Positions 1 through 8,554 of a stretch of DNA of 46,471 nucleotides are shown here, piece after piece. Origin of the DNA: CAYRVF01 sp964427535 (lineage in GTDB: Bacteria > Chloroflexota > Ktedonobacteria > Ktedonobacterales > JADMIN01); NCBI GenBank assembly GCA_964427535.1, contig CAYRVF010000021.1:1-46471 (forward strand). Reading direction: 5' to 3'. The notes under the pieces are model-generated. The model had not been told where the DNA came from, made no database searches, and worked only from the letters and a program-made list of their open reading frames with translations. A program made the position numbers and the translations under genes. The number at the start of each line of letters is the position of its first letter. Within the stretch, counting starts at the first letter, position 1.

Positions 1-2
1 AC

Positions 3-626
3 GTGCTGCGGCATCCGGTGCTGCGCAACATCTCGGCGATGATGGCGCTGGTGAATTTCGTCGCCACGACGGCCGGCGCACAGCTCGTGCTCTTCGCGAC
101 GGTGCGGCTGCATGCGAGTTATTCCCAGGTGGCCTGGCTCTACTCGGCGGGGAGCCTGGGCGTCGTTCTCATGGGGCTGATGGCGGGCGTCTTCCGCAAG
201 CGCTGGTCGTTCAGCCGGGTCGCGCTGGGCGCGCTCATGGCGGAAGGACTGCTAACGCTTGCCTTCGCGTTGACGCAGGTCTACTGGGTTGGGCTGGTGT
301 TGTGGGGGCTGGCTGGCGGCCTGGGTATCCTCTTCAACATCAACACCGGCAGTCTGCGGCAGGCGATCGTGCCGAACCAGCTGCTGGGCCGAGTCATCAG
401 CATCGCGAGTGTGCTGGCGTGGTCTGCGATTCCGTTCGGCTCGCTGCTGGGCGGCTATGCCATCCAGCGCACGGGGAACGTCGCGCTGGTCTACGCGGCC
501 ATCGGCGTCCTGACGTTCCTGATTCCCCTGGGCTTCTCGTTCACCGCGCTGGGCCATGCGGAGCGCTACATCCCCACGGGCGCTGGCGCGGGCCACCAGG
601 ACGTGCCGGCACCGGCGACGCCGTGA
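3..626 (+). CDS. MFS transporter, C-terminal part (5' end outside window)
   Basis: The frame is open to the left edge, so the GTG at the first codon is probably not the true start. About 207 residues are seen, with roughly five to six hydrophobic helices. The loop FRKRWSF after a long helix and the glycine-rich segment GSLLGGYAIQRTG near the end are typical of the second half of MFS_3/EntS-type drug and macrolide exporters. The tail after the last helix is short, polar and rich in Ala, Pro and Gly. It would be a proton-coupled exporter in the cytoplasmic membrane. The substrate cannot be told. MFS membership is fairly sure from the helix and motif pattern. The gene seems to end a transcription unit, since about 400 bases without a convincing gene follow. 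Confidence 0.8.
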   Translation: MLRHPVLRNISAMMALVNFVATTAGAQLVLFATVRLHASYSQVAWLYSAGSLGVVLMGLMAGVFRKRWSFSRVALGALMAEGLLTLAFALTQVYWVGLVLWGLAGGLGILFNINTGSLRQAIVPNQLLGRVISIASVLAWSAIPFGSLLGGYAIQRTGNVALVYAAIGVLTFLIPLGFSFTALGHAERYIPTGAGAGHQDVPAPATP

Positions 627-1027
627 GGGCGGAAATCTCGACAGCAACCGCACCTCTAACCTCGGCTACTCCAAAATGCGTAGATGACATTGCTTGCCTC
701 TCATGATACACTGCCGCTGTTGTTGCTGCAGACCGCCAGTAATTCGAGCGGCAAAGCAAAACGGCTGGGATTTGGCGAGCAGTCGGGGCTCGCTGGTGTC
801 GCTGCTGGACTTGCTTCACCCTTATTTCTGCCGGCAGCTCCACCAACTAGATCAGACAGGCTACACACCGCTGCGCCTGCCAGCGAGAGGGCGAACTAGC
901 CGCCATGCTCTCGCGCGGTTCGAGCACCTCACCACGCACTGACACATGCGCGGGAGCACGACCATGAGCGCAGAACCTCCAGATAGGCGCCAGTTGTAGC
1001 CGAGCACTCATTCACGTTGGAGGTTTC
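627..1027. other. Intergenic region with no gene recognised
   Basis: Short frames occur here (for example 684-899 plus and 541-846 minus) but none has a good ribosome binding site or recognisable protein. I see no strong hairpin or consensus promoter. The only clear signal is the GGAGG at 1018-1022 that serves the next gene. Confidence 0.5.
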
Positions 1028-1900
1028 ATGAGCGAGATGTATCCCCCGCCTCCTCCCCCGACAGGTGACCAGCATCCACAGTATCCCGGCACCGACACGG
1101 GACAGACCCCGTTCCCACCGAGCGACTCAGCCTACCAGCCATTCCCGCCACAGCAGCCGCCGACCCAACCGGCCATGCCGTCGCAGCCACTCTATCCGCA
1201 GCAACCACCTGCTGGATATGCGGGATACCCCGGCGGCGCACCTGCATCGCCTACGTATGTGCGAACGAACCTCGGCGAGTATTGGAAGAATGCGCGGAAC
1301 GGCAAACGGAACCTCTCCATCCTCGCGGTGGTGGTCGTGCTCATGTTCCTGTGCAGTGGTGTTTCAACCGCTCTCGGCGAATCCAACCTCAACAGTTACT
1401 CCAAGGCGCTCGTGGCCACAGAGCACAACTCCACTCCGGCGAGCAATCAAAGCACAGCGACCTCCCAGCCGACGACGGCATCGGCGTCGAACGGCACTGT
1501 CGCACTGTACAAGGCATCGGCGACCTCGGTAACCATCGCCGAAATCGCCAAGAACCCGGATGCATACAAGGGACAAGACGTCACATTTACGGCAGTGATC
1601 GATAGCTTTGCTCAGGACTCGAGTGGTAACACCGCGGCCGCGAACGTCGTCGACCCGAATGACGGTTCATCCGTTATTCAGATCGGGTTCACTCCAGGCT
1701 TCTCTGTTTCGCATGTAAACAAGGGCGACACCATCACCGTGTGGGGATCTGGGCTGGGCGCATTCTCAGGCGCGAATGCGAACGGCGACACGGTCACCGA
1801 GGGAGCCGTTCTCGAGGTCTACCTCGATGACTCGACATCTGGCTACAGTGATACCACTGTCACTGATCCCGCAACGTACATTGCCAGCGGGTCAAACTGA
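1028..1900 (+). CDS. Membrane-anchored protein with proline-rich N-terminus and OB-fold-like domain
   Basis: 290 residues. Residues 1-75 are rich in Pro, Gln and Tyr and look disordered. One transmembrane helix follows at about residues 97-115 (LSILAVVVVLMFLCSG), then a Ser/Thr/Ala-rich linker (about 125-160). The C-terminal domain (about 165-270) has the pattern 'eIaknPdaYkGqdVtftavI...V.kGDtItVwG', typical of OB-fold, tRNA_anti-like domains of exported proteins. The ATG has a GGAGG seven bases upstream. The domain should lie outside the membrane if the proline-rich part is cytoplasmic. It stands just before TM2 and DUF2752 genes, and such sets of small envelope proteins are common in Gram-positive-like bacteria. 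The function is unknown, and the OB assignment is by pattern only. Confidence 0.75.
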   Translation: MSEMYPPPPPPTGDQHPQYPGTDTGQTPFPPSDSAYQPFPPQQPPTQPAMPSQPLYPQQPPAGYAGYPGGAPASPTYVRTNLGEYWKNARNGKRNLSILAVVVVLMFLCSGVSTALGESNLNSYSKALVATEHNSTPASNQSTATSQPTTASASNGTVALYKASATSVTIAEIAKNPDAYKGQDVTFTAVIDSFAQDSSGNTAAANVVDPNDGSSVIQIGFTPGFSVSHVNKGDTITVWGSGLGAFSGANANGDTVTEGAVLEVYLDDSTSGYSDTTVTDPATYIASGSN

Positions 1901-1970
1901 GCACACAGACCAACGACGAACACGTATGTTGACCACCTTGCAGAGTCGCGAGGTGGCTGGAGAGATTGTG

Positions 1971-2234
1971 ATGCAACCAAACTACGGGCAGCCGGTGCCT
2001 GGACAACCTTACATTCAGCCGACCGCACCTAAGGATTGGCTGGTGACGCTGATCCTGTGCATTTTCCTCGGAGGGTTCGGCGTCCACCGGTTTTACACGG
2101 GCAAGGTCGGAACGGGCATTCTGATGCTGCTCACGGCCGGAGGGTGCGGCATCTGGTGGCTGATCGACGTGATTATGATCGCCACCGGCTCATTCACCGA
2201 CAAGCAGGGGCAGCCCCTCGTGCGCACGGCATGA
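1971..2234 (+). CDS. TM2 domain protein
   Basis: 87 residues. A polar N-terminus rich in Gln and Pro (MQPNYGQPVPGQPYIQP) is followed by two hydrophobic helices with the TM2 signature: 'LCIFLGGFGVHRFYTGKVGTGILMLLT.GG.GIWWLIDVI'. TM2 proteins are small integral membrane proteins of unknown biochemical role. I chose the ATG at 1971 because GGAGAG lies at 1959-1964. An in-frame ATG at 1926 would add 15 residues without a better site. The stop codon overlaps the start of the next gene in an ATGA tetranucleotide, so the two are translationally coupled. Confidence 0.9.
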   Translation: MQPNYGQPVPGQPYIQPTAPKDWLVTLILCIFLGGFGVHRFYTGKVGTGILMLLTAGGCGIWWLIDVIMIATGSFTDKQGQPLVRTA

Positions 2235-2551
2235 GACAAGTTGACATGCTCCGGACGCCGCATGGCAGACGTGCCACACTCTCGCTAATGATGGCCGGTC
2301 TGCCACTGCTGGTATTGGCCATTCCGCCACGCTGGATCGAGCGGCATCCGGTGCCATGTCTGTTCACTGCCGTTCTTGGAGTACGCTGCCCTGGATGCGG
2401 CATGACGCGGGCCGTGTCGTGTGCCGTGCATGGACGTCTGCGGGACGCGCTTCGCTATAACCCGCTGGTCGTGGTGGTGCTCCCGCTGGCCGTCTTCGAG
2501 TGGCTTCAGTTCATGCGGAGGGCCATCGGGACCTTGCCGGCTACAAACTGA
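2231..2551 (+). CDS. DUF2752 family membrane protein
   Basis: 106 residues. Two hydrophobic helices (about 16-31 and 78-92) flank the DUF2752 hallmark 'gvrCPGCGMTRAv', a CxxCGxTRA motif that may bind metal or act in redox chemistry. The function of the family is not established. The start ATG overlaps the stop of the TM2 gene by four bases. DUF2752 and TM2 genes commonly sit together, so a shared membrane role is likely but unproven. A near-perfect hairpin follows at 2584-2617. Confidence 0.9.
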   Translation: MRQVDMLRTPHGRRATLSLMMAGLPLLVLAIPPRWIERHPVPCLFTAVLGVRCPGCGMTRAVSCAVHGRLRDALRYNPLVVVVLPLAVFEWLQFMRRAIGTLPATN

Positions 2552-2583
2552 GCGAAAGCCGTCTATGCGGTACGGCTCCCTCG

Positions 2584-2617
2584 CTGGGTGTGCTTCTTCC
2601 ATAGGAAGCACACCCAG
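2584..2617 (+). terminator. Hairpin after the DUF2752 gene
   Basis: A perfect 13-base-pair stem (2584-2596 with 2605-2617) encloses an 8-base loop, 33 bases after the stop. The downstream stretch is only moderately T-rich, so termination is likely but not certain. Confidence 0.7.
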
Positions 2618-2769
2618 TCTTCATCTCTGGCACATGTCGATGCTTCCCCGTGGCGCGAACTCTGACTCGGTACGCCTTGCACAGCTTGCAACGTGCGGTT
2701 TCATCAGGTAGCCTGAGGGCGGGAGCAGCGGCTCTCGAGTCCTGTCTGAGACAACGGAGGATTGCGGTC

Positions 2770-3012
2770 ATGCGGAGTGGATTGCGACGGCGCTTCTGGC
2801 CAGAGAGTGTGCTTGGCACTATCACGGCGGTGTTGTTCCTCATCACCCTCGTGCGGCGCGACTGGATTGAGGCCTTCTTTGGAATTGACCCCGACCATGC
2901 CAGCGGCTCGCTGGAGTGGCTGATCGTCGGCGGATTGCTGGTCGTGACGGTGGTGCTCTTCTCGCTGGCGCGCTACGAGTGGCGCAGGGCCGCTACAACG
3001 CTTGCCGCCTAG
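2770..3012 (+). CDS. Small two-helix membrane protein
   Basis: 80 residues. The start at 2770 is chosen because GGAGG lies at 2756-2760. A longer frame from 2650 lacks a site. The sequence begins with a basic segment (MRSGLRRRFW), has one helix at about 12-26, a short exposed loop containing 'FGIDPDHASGSLEW', a second helix at about 48-64 and a basic end. The same architecture (basic start, helix, G(I/V)DPDxGSGxxEW loop, helix, basic end) occurs in uncharacterised actinobacterial and chloroflexal membrane proteins, as far as I recall. No function can be named. Confidence 0.75.
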   Translation: MRSGLRRRFWPESVLGTITAVLFLITLVRRDWIEAFFGIDPDHASGSLEWLIVGGLLVVTVVLFSLARYEWRRAATTLAA

Positions 3013-3062
3013 CATGCACAATACGTCTCGCACTCATTGTCGGGACAGTCTCACAGATACAT

Positions 3063-3096
3063 GGAACGCCCGAATCTCGTCTGATTCGGGCGTTCC
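3063..3096 (+). terminator. Strong hairpin terminator
   Basis: A perfect 14-base-pair stem (3063-3076 with 3083-3096) has a 6-base loop and is followed by a T-containing stretch. It lies 50 bases after the small membrane protein and ends the plus-strand unit. Confidence 0.8.
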
Positions 3097-3130
3097 ACTT
3101 GTTTCGTGGCAGAGCCATTGAACGCAACAG

Positions 3131-3160
3131 CCCCGGTTCCCCCACAATGGGGAACCGGGG
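3131..3160 (-). terminator. GC-rich hairpin terminator of the sedolisin gene
   Basis: A perfect 12-base-pair stem (3131-3142 with 3149-3160) with a 6-base loop lies 44 bases beyond the sedolisin stop. With the hairpin at 3063-3096 it separates two convergent units. Either could act in both directions. Confidence 0.7.
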
Positions 3161-3204
3161 CCGTGCTGTCACGATCTCTCCTTTTGAGAAGAGCCGCGTG
3201 CTGG

Positions 3205-4533
3205 CTAGAGGTTGCTGCCGTCGTTGCCGACGTGCGTGCTGATCAGCTCGGGAACCAGTGTCGCGACGTCCGGTGTGCCGAAGCCGCTCGCGGCATCCCA
3301 ACCCGGTGCCGCGCTGTAGCCCGTCACCGGCGCGAACGAGTTGTCGCCAACCGTCACATCATGGAAGGCCGAGGCATCCGCCGGCTTCTTGCCGATGTGG
3401 TAGATCGCGTCGTTCAGGAAGCCCAGCCGGTGGCCTGCCGCCTGATCGGCCAGCGCCGTGATGCCCGCCCACTGCGGCGAGCCCGCGCTCGTGCCGCCGA
3501 AAATGTACACCCGGCCGTTGAAGACGGTCAGCACGCCGCCGTTCACGTCGCCGTTGTACGAGACGTCCGGCACAGCACGTGTGCTGTGGTTCACGCCCAC
3601 CGGCGCCTGATACGAGGGGCGGCTGTAGATGCTGCTATAGCCGCCACCACCCGCGCCAAACTGGTCGTTCCAGACGGACTCGGACTGGTACGCGCCGGTC
3701 GTCGCGTCGGCATTCAGGTGCGTGCCGCCGACGCCCGTGACGAGCGGATCACTCGCCGGGGTCGAGGCGCTCAGGATGTAGGCCGAGTTGTCGCAATTCG
3801 GCTGGGCCGCGCCCTGGTCGCCCGCCGAGGCGAAGATCGTCATGCCCTGCCTGGTCGCCTGCTGGAAGACAGCATGCTCAGCCTGCAGGAGCTTCGGATC
3901 GGCGCAGCTCTCGGCCTCGCCGAAGCTCTGTGAGATGACGTCGCCGAGATTGTGGTCAACCGCGTACTGCGTCACGCTGAGGATGTCGGCGTCCTGGTTG
4001 CTGGGCGCGAGCACAAGGTCAATCGTGGCACCCGGCGCGACGGCGTGCGCCCACTCGACGTCGAGCGTGATCTCGCCAGACCAGCCGACCTGATTGCCAT
4101 CATGCGGGTCAAACGGCGTCAGGCCGTTCGGCGCGATGATGTTGAGCGTCGGGTCCGGCAGGCCGAAGACCCGGTCGAAGGTTGCCAGATCGCTCTTGAT
4201 CGTCGGGCTCTGGTACGAATCGATGATCACGATCGTGCGCCCGGCGCCCGTCGTGCCCGCATCGAGCAGCGGCTGGATGTCATAGGCGGTGCGAATCTGC
4301 TGCGGGTTGTAGCACTCCACGGCTGCGGTGGCGCTCTGGCAGCTGAACCGCACGTTGGGCTGCGGTGCGCCGTCGACCTGGACGTACTCGGGGTTCACGC
4401 TGACAGGATGCGAGGCGAAGCCCTGGGCGGCAGAGGCCTGGTGGGTGACGAACGCGCCGCCGACGATACCTGCGACGGCGACAGCCGCGATGGCGCCGCC
4501 GAGCACACGGCGAGGATGCCTGAGACGGGACAT
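3205..4533 (-). CDS. Secreted sedolisin-type serine-carboxyl peptidase (S53)
   Basis: 442 residues from the ATG at 4531-4533, which has a GAGGGAG site upstream. The frame extends to 4695 but that part lacks a site. Residues 1-35 are a signal peptide (RRVLGGAIAAVAVAGIVGG, cleavage near ASA/AQ). The catalytic pattern of S53 is complete: Glu154 and Asp158 in GEITLDVEW, the oxyanion Asp239 in ASAGDQG, and Ser349 in GGTSAGSP. The C-terminal HDVTVGDN and GWDAASGFGTPD match the calcium-site region of the family. Sedolisins are usually acid-active endopeptidases. Only about 40-45 residues lie between the signal peptide and the catalytic domain, so the usual activation prodomain is missing. It should be exported and act outside the cell. 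Confidence 0.93.
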   Translation of the reverse strand: MSRLRHPRRVLGGAIAAVAVAGIVGGAFVTHQASAAQGFASHPVSVNPEYVQVDGAPQPNVRFSCQSATAAVECYNPQQIRTAYDIQPLLDAGTTGAGRTIVIIDSYQSPTIKSDLATFDRVFGLPDPTLNIIAPNGLTPFDPHDGNQVGWSGEITLDVEWAHAVAPGATIDLVLAPSNQDADILSVTQYAVDHNLGDVISQSFGEAESCADPKLLQAEHAVFQQATRQGMTIFASAGDQGAAQPNCDNSAYILSASTPASDPLVTGVGGTHLNADATTGAYQSESVWNDQFGAGGGGYSSIYSRPSYQAPVGVNHSTRAVPDVSYNGDVNGGVLTVFNGRVYIFGGTSAGSPQWAGITALADQAAGHRLGFLNDAIYHIGKKPADASAFHDVTVGDNSFAPVTGYSAAPGWDAASGFGTPDVATLVPELISTHVGNDGSNL

Positions 4534-4847
4534 GGAAGCTCCCTCAGCTAGGGATGGGCGTCTCGCGGTGAGACTGAGGGCCACGAGACACAGAGCCAGC
4601 AAGTCGACTCTTATGAAAAGGAACGCGCCACAATACAACCAGTAACATAGCAGCAATATATTCTTTCGCGGCTGAGATATCCGTTTGCTTGTCACAGTAA
4701 CTCTGCAGTATTGTGGCAGTCCGGTGCAGCGACGATGGCACGGAACCTGAGATGGTCATAACACGGAGGCGATGCTGTGCGTCATCGCCTGCCAGAGGGG
4801 CAACCGTCCGAAATCGTGGCGTCTGACCGGAAGGAGACGGGGGACCG
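4534..4847. other. Divergent intergenic region
   Basis: This stretch is markedly more AT-rich around 4620-4700 than the rest of the window and lies between divergent genes, so it should hold the promoters of the sedolisin (minus) and the small membrane protein (plus). I could not fix a consensus -35/-10 pair on either strand. Confidence 0.4.
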
Positions 4848-5240
4848 ATGCGAACACAACGCGTTATTCTGACTCTCGCGGCCTTTATCGCGGGCCTGGT
4901 CGGCACCTTCGACGGTGTCGTCATCAACATCATGGTGTCCGCGTACCATGACGCGCAGCGGCTGCTGGGCGGCAGCGCCGATCCCTCGCATGGCGTGATC
5001 GGTTTCGTGGTCTGTCTGGTGGGGCTTCTCGGCGCGATTGTGACGCTGAGGAGTCCGATAATCGGCGCCCTCTTGCTAGCGATCGCGGGTATTGCCTTCT
5101 TCTTCGTCGTCCACTGGTGGGCGTTGCTCGCCAGCCCGCAATTCCTGATCGCCGCCGTGCTCGCCTATATGGCGCGCAGCGACGTGCCGGCAGAGGACAC
5201 GCCCCGTCATAGGGCACGCACGCCACAGCCCGCCACATAA
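4848..5240 (+). CDS. Small four-helix membrane protein of unknown function
   Basis: 130 residues with about four hydrophobic helices (roughly 8-30, 49-65, 68-85 and 90-108) and a polar basic tail rich in Arg, Thr and Pro. An AAGGAGACGGGG site precedes the ATG. The N-terminal pattern 'RvilTLAAFIAGLVGTFdGVVI' is reminiscent of DUF4064-like small membrane proteins, but I cannot assign a family. It stands alone between divergent and convergent neighbours. Confidence 0.7.
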   Translation: MRTQRVILTLAAFIAGLVGTFDGVVINIMVSAYHDAQRLLGGSADPSHGVIGFVVCLVGLLGAIVTLRSPIIGALLLAIAGIAFFFVVHWWALLASPQFLIAAVLAYMARSDVPAEDTPRHRARTPQPAT

Positions 5241-5330
5241 AGCGTCCTCTGCCGTTTCTCGATCACGAACGCGGAGTAGAGGCACGGCGGCGTGTTGGTG
5301 ACTTGGCAGGCAGCGTGGAAGTCTGCTCGA

Positions 5331-5870
5331 TCACGGCACCAGCGCGTGCGTCTGCTCGTACTGGCGGACGGTGGCATAGGCAGTGTCGATAAGGCCTGTC
5401 TCGCCGCGCGCGCGCAGGGCCTCTTCGAGTTGCTCGGCGTGCTCGGCAGGCGCCACACGCCACCCCAGGCGGAAGACGAGCTCGCCGCCTAAGGCCCCCG
5501 ATGCCCCCAGCACGGCCAGCGCCGCAGTGGAGAACGCCAGCGCCGCGGGCGGGGTCTCGTCGTCATGGCGCAGCAGCACACTGGAGAGCAGCAGCGCGAG
5601 CATGGCGCCGTTGAGCGAGCCGTGGATCGCGCCCGTGCGCCGCGCCGGATGCTCCGATGGCACGGCCTGGTAATCCCACAGGCCGACGAGCGCGGCGGCA
5701 CAGCCAGACAGCAAGGCGGCAGTGTGGTTGGCGCGCGCCGCGAACCGCCATACCGGGCGCCGCGTGAGGAGGCCCAACCCATCAAATGTTGCCCCGAGGA
5801 CGAGCGCGCCGATCGGCAGGTCGGTGAGGATGGCGTGCAGCGGATGTCCCTTGATCAGCGGATCTTTCAT
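5331..5870 (-). CDS. DUF2231 family membrane protein
   Basis: 179 residues beginning 'IKGHPLHAILTDLPIGALV', the DUF2231 hallmark (HPLHAxLtdlPIG). Four hydrophobic helices follow, the second around 'TAALLSGCAAALVGLWDY' and a later one with 'GAIHGSLNGAMLALLLSSVLL'. Histidines in helices 1 and 3 are conserved in the family and have been suggested to bind haem or metal, although the function is not established. The polar C-terminus (about 140-179) is a soluble extension. GGAGG lies upstream of the ATG at 5868-5870. The gene follows the MFS transporter on the same strand at about 36 bases and may be cotranscribed with it. Confidence 0.9.
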   Translation of the reverse strand: MKDPLIKGHPLHAILTDLPIGALVLGATFDGLGLLTRRPVWRFAARANHTAALLSGCAAALVGLWDYQAVPSEHPARRTGAIHGSLNGAMLALLLSSVLLRHDDETPPAALAFSTAALAVLGASGALGGELVFRLGWRVAPAEHAEQLEEALRARGETGLIDTAYATVRQYEQTHALVP

Positions 5871-5906
5871 GGCTGGTGCCTCCTGATGTCTGGGGCGGCC
5901 GCCCGC

Positions 5907-7511
5907 TCACCGCGCGGCGTTGGTGGCTGGCTCACCGCCTGGCATGTGCTCTTCGTGCCGTCGCTCAGCAGATATCACGCCGGAGAGACTGACGCGCGCG
6001 TAGATGCCGCCCGCGATGGCGAGCAGCCCCATGCCAGTGAAGACCGTATTCACCGGGTCGAAGGTGATGCCCAGCACCTGCGCGTGGAAGCCGCGCAGCA
6101 CGGTGCTCACCAGATAGGCGGCCAGCGCGACCGAGATGAGCGCCGCCAGCCGCCCCATCGGATTGATGACCGCCATCACCCGGCCGACGTACTCGCGTGA
6201 CGTGCCGTGCAGCGCGAGCGGGCTGGCCGTCACGATGATCGCGGTGGCCGCGACGCCGAAGACGAACGCCGCCACCAGCGCGGGCGCGAAGCTGCTGAGG
6301 TGCGACATCACCATGACGAACGCGCCCGACGCGACCAGCGCGATCCACAGCAGCCGTGCCAGGCCGATGCGCTGCCCGAAGATCGTCACCAGCAGCGCGC
6401 CGCCGATCGCACCGATGCCGAAGACCGCGCCGAAGAGGCCATAGTCGGACGCGGGCGCGTGCAGGTTCTGGGTGATGAAGAAGTAACCGAGCGATTGCAG
6501 CGCGCCAAACCCCAGCCAGGTCAGCATCTCGGAGACGAGAATCGTCCGCAAGACGACATGGCTCATGACATAGCCCAACCCGTCGAGAAACTCGCGCGAG
6601 AAGTGCCCCGTCTCGCCGGGCGCGAGACTGTGCGCCGAGGGGGGTGCGTCGATCGCGGCCACCGCGATGAACGCGACGACGAACGAGAGCGCGTTCAGCC
6701 CCAGTGCCCACTGCACGCCGAGGCCAAATACAAGCGCCGCGGCCACCGGCGGCCCGATGATGACCGAAAGCCCCTGCACGGCCTGGCTCGTCTCCTGCGC
6801 CTGATCCTGTTTGTTTGGCGGGACGATATCCTTGATCAGCGCGAGCTGGGCGGGCAGCGAGAACTGCGCGCAGATGGTGAGAATCGCGACGTCGGCGTAG
6901 ATGATGCCGAGCTGCCACGCGACCGGCAGGTACCCGATGTTGAGGAACGGCAGCGCGAACGGGCCAAGTGAGAGCATCAGCAGCGCAGCGAAAAGCGCCT
7001 GCAAGCCCGAAGCTGCGACGATGGTGCGACGTTTGTCCCACCGATCCACGAACACGCCTGCTATCGGTCCCGCGACGATCTGCGGAATCGCCGCCGCGAG
7101 GATCACACCGCTGACGGCGAGCGGCGCCCATGGCTGTCCCCGCGCGAGATAGGCGGCGATCCACAACACGAGCGCGGTGTCCCAGGCGTAGTCACCCACG
7201 CTGGAGATCGCCTGTCCCCACCACAGCTTGGCGAAGGCGTCGTTGATGAAGACCGTCTGCCAGAGACGCCACAGCCAGCCGGGTTGACTCAGATGCAGAG
7301 CACGCCTCGGGCGACGCGACGCCGCCTGCGCTGGCCGCAACGGTGCGCCAAACGGACGGAAAGGTACACGCCGCGGCCCGGAGGCTCGACCAAAGGGACG
7401 CGACACGCGACGGGAACGGAGGCTCCCTTCTGGCTGGGACTGCTGTCCCGAGGCATAGCCGTCAGGTGATCTCTCGGAGCCGGGCGGCCGGCGGTCGGGC
7501 ACATCGTGCAT
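5907..7511 (-). CDS. MFS transporter (MFS_3 / EntS-like) with basic N-terminal extension
   Basis: 534 residues from the ATG at 7509-7511. A TTG at 7545-7547 would add 12 residues. Residues 1-75 are polar and Arg-rich with SR, RP and RR pairs, unlike typical MFS ends. Twelve predicted helices follow, from 'FAKLWWGQAISSVGDYAWDTALVLWIA' on. The helix 2-3 loop 'GVFVDRWDKRRTI' is the conserved motif A of MFS exporters, and 'VPPNKQDQAQETSQAVQGLSVIIGPP' is typical of the MFS_3 group. The C-terminal tail is short and polar. It is probably a drug or metabolite exporter in the cytoplasmic membrane. No regulator is adjacent. The gene diverges from the HAD gene. Confidence 0.88.
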   Translation of the reverse strand: MHDVPDRRPPGSERSPDGYASGQQSQPEGSLRSRRVSRPFGRASGPRRVPFRPFGAPLRPAQAASRRPRRALHLSQPGWLWRLWQTVFINDAFAKLWWGQAISSVGDYAWDTALVLWIAAYLARGQPWAPLAVSGVILAAAIPQIVAGPIAGVFVDRWDKRRTIVAASGLQALFAALLMLSLGPFALPFLNIGYLPVAWQLGIIYADVAILTICAQFSLPAQLALIKDIVPPNKQDQAQETSQAVQGLSVIIGPPVAAALVFGLGVQWALGLNALSFVVAFIAVAAIDAPPSAHSLAPGETGHFSREFLDGLGYVMSHVVLRTILVSEMLTWLGFGALQSLGYFFITQNLHAPASDYGLFGAVFGIGAIGGALLVTIFGQRIGLARLLWIALVASGAFVMVMSHLSSFAPALVAAFVFGVAATAIIVTASPLALHGTSREYVGRVMAVINPMGRLAALISVALAAYLVSTVLRGFHAQVLGITFDPVNTVFTGMGLLAIAGGIYARVSLSGVISAERRHEEHMPGGEPATNAAR

Positions 7512-7842
7512 GGCGCTCCACTTCCTCTCGGCAGGACTCCGTTCCAACTTCCCATTCCTCTAGTGGCCCGCCGGCGCGCCACCCGTACCTTACTATTATG
7601 TCGCCCGACGTCACCCTTCGCCCACACAGAGGCGACGAGAATGTAGACGCTCGATCACCGCCGTCGCTGCAGAGCCATGTATGAGGTCAGCAAGCAGGTG
7701 CCGCCCATCGCCCTCGACGAAGTGTGGTCTCTCGCGGCGGCCTTCGACGATTTGCCGATTGCGCATCCACCTGACGGCGAGTACCATAGCGAAGGGCGGC
7801 GGCGTCCCATCGCGCGTAGAAGACCGCTGGAGGAAGATTGGC

Positions 7843-8550
7843 ATGCTCTTTCTGTTCGACATCGACGGGACGCTGCTGCGACGGATGCCGCCGTTCCATA
7901 GCAACGCGATTCGCCAGGCCGCGGAGAAGGTGTACGGCGTCCGCATTGGGCACGAGGATTTGGGTCCCACCGCTGGCATGACGGATACCACTATCGCACG
8001 GCGCCTGCTGACGCACGCTGGTGTGCCCGGGGACGAACAGGACGCAGGGCTGCCCGCCTTCTTCGATGTGGCGGCCGCACTCTATGACCGGCTCGTCGCC
8101 GACACCGATCTGAGTGGCTATCGCACACCCTACGCCGCCGAGACGCTGGCCTGGCTCGCGGAGGCAGGCGCGTCGCTCGGGCTGGTGACGGGCAACGTGC
8201 AGCGCATCGCCTGGCGCAAGCTCGCCGCCGCTGGCCTCGCCTCGCATTTCGCCTGTGGTGGCTTCGGCGACGAAGCGGAGTCGCGCGACGATCTGCCCCC
8301 GATCGCGCTGGCACGTGCCGAGGCAGCCTTCGAGCGAGCCTTCGCGCCGACTGAGGTGTTCGTCGTAGGCGACACACCGCTCGACGTAGCCTGCGGCGCG
8401 GCACACGGACTCCGCACCGTTGGCGTCGCGACCGGCCCCCTCCACTCCGTCGCGGACCTCGAAGCCTGCGGCGCCGATTACGCCGTCGCGGACTTGCGCG
8501 GCCTGTATGAGCTCGACCTCGCGCTGGAGGGCCAACATCGCGAGGGATGA
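7843..8550 (+). CDS. HAD-family hydrolase, phosphoglycolate phosphatase-like
   Basis: 235 residues. GGAGGAAG at 7829-7836 points to the ATG at 7843, although the frame is open from 7681. All HAD motifs are visible: motif I DIDGT at residues 6-10 (nucleophile Asp6, acid/base Asp8), motif II in LGLVTGN, the Lys of motif III in 'RIAWRKLAAAGL', and motif IV 'VVGDTPLDVACG'. An alpha-helical cap lies between motifs I and II, as in subfamily I phosphatases of the Gph/beta-phosphoglucomutase group. It should dephosphorylate a small metabolite in the cytosol. The exact substrate is not predictable. Confidence 0.9.
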   Translation: MLFLFDIDGTLLRRMPPFHSNAIRQAAEKVYGVRIGHEDLGPTAGMTDTTIARRLLTHAGVPGDEQDAGLPAFFDVAAALYDRLVADTDLSGYRTPYAAETLAWLAEAGASLGLVTGNVQRIAWRKLAAAGLASHFACGGFGDEAESRDDLPPIALARAEAAFERAFAPTEVFVVGDTPLDVACGAAHGLRTVGVATGPLHSVADLEACGADYAVADLRGLYELDLALEGQHREG

Positions 8551-8554
8551 GGCC

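Noticed and set aside
3106..3933. A 275-residue plus-strand frame opposite the sedolisin
   Set aside because: The minus-strand sedolisin has complete catalytic motifs and a signal peptide. This frame is a shadow.
5965..7164. A 399-residue minus-strand frame overlapping the MFS gene
   Set aside because: It is Arg/Ala-rich shadow sequence in another frame of the MFS gene, with no motif or ribosome binding site.
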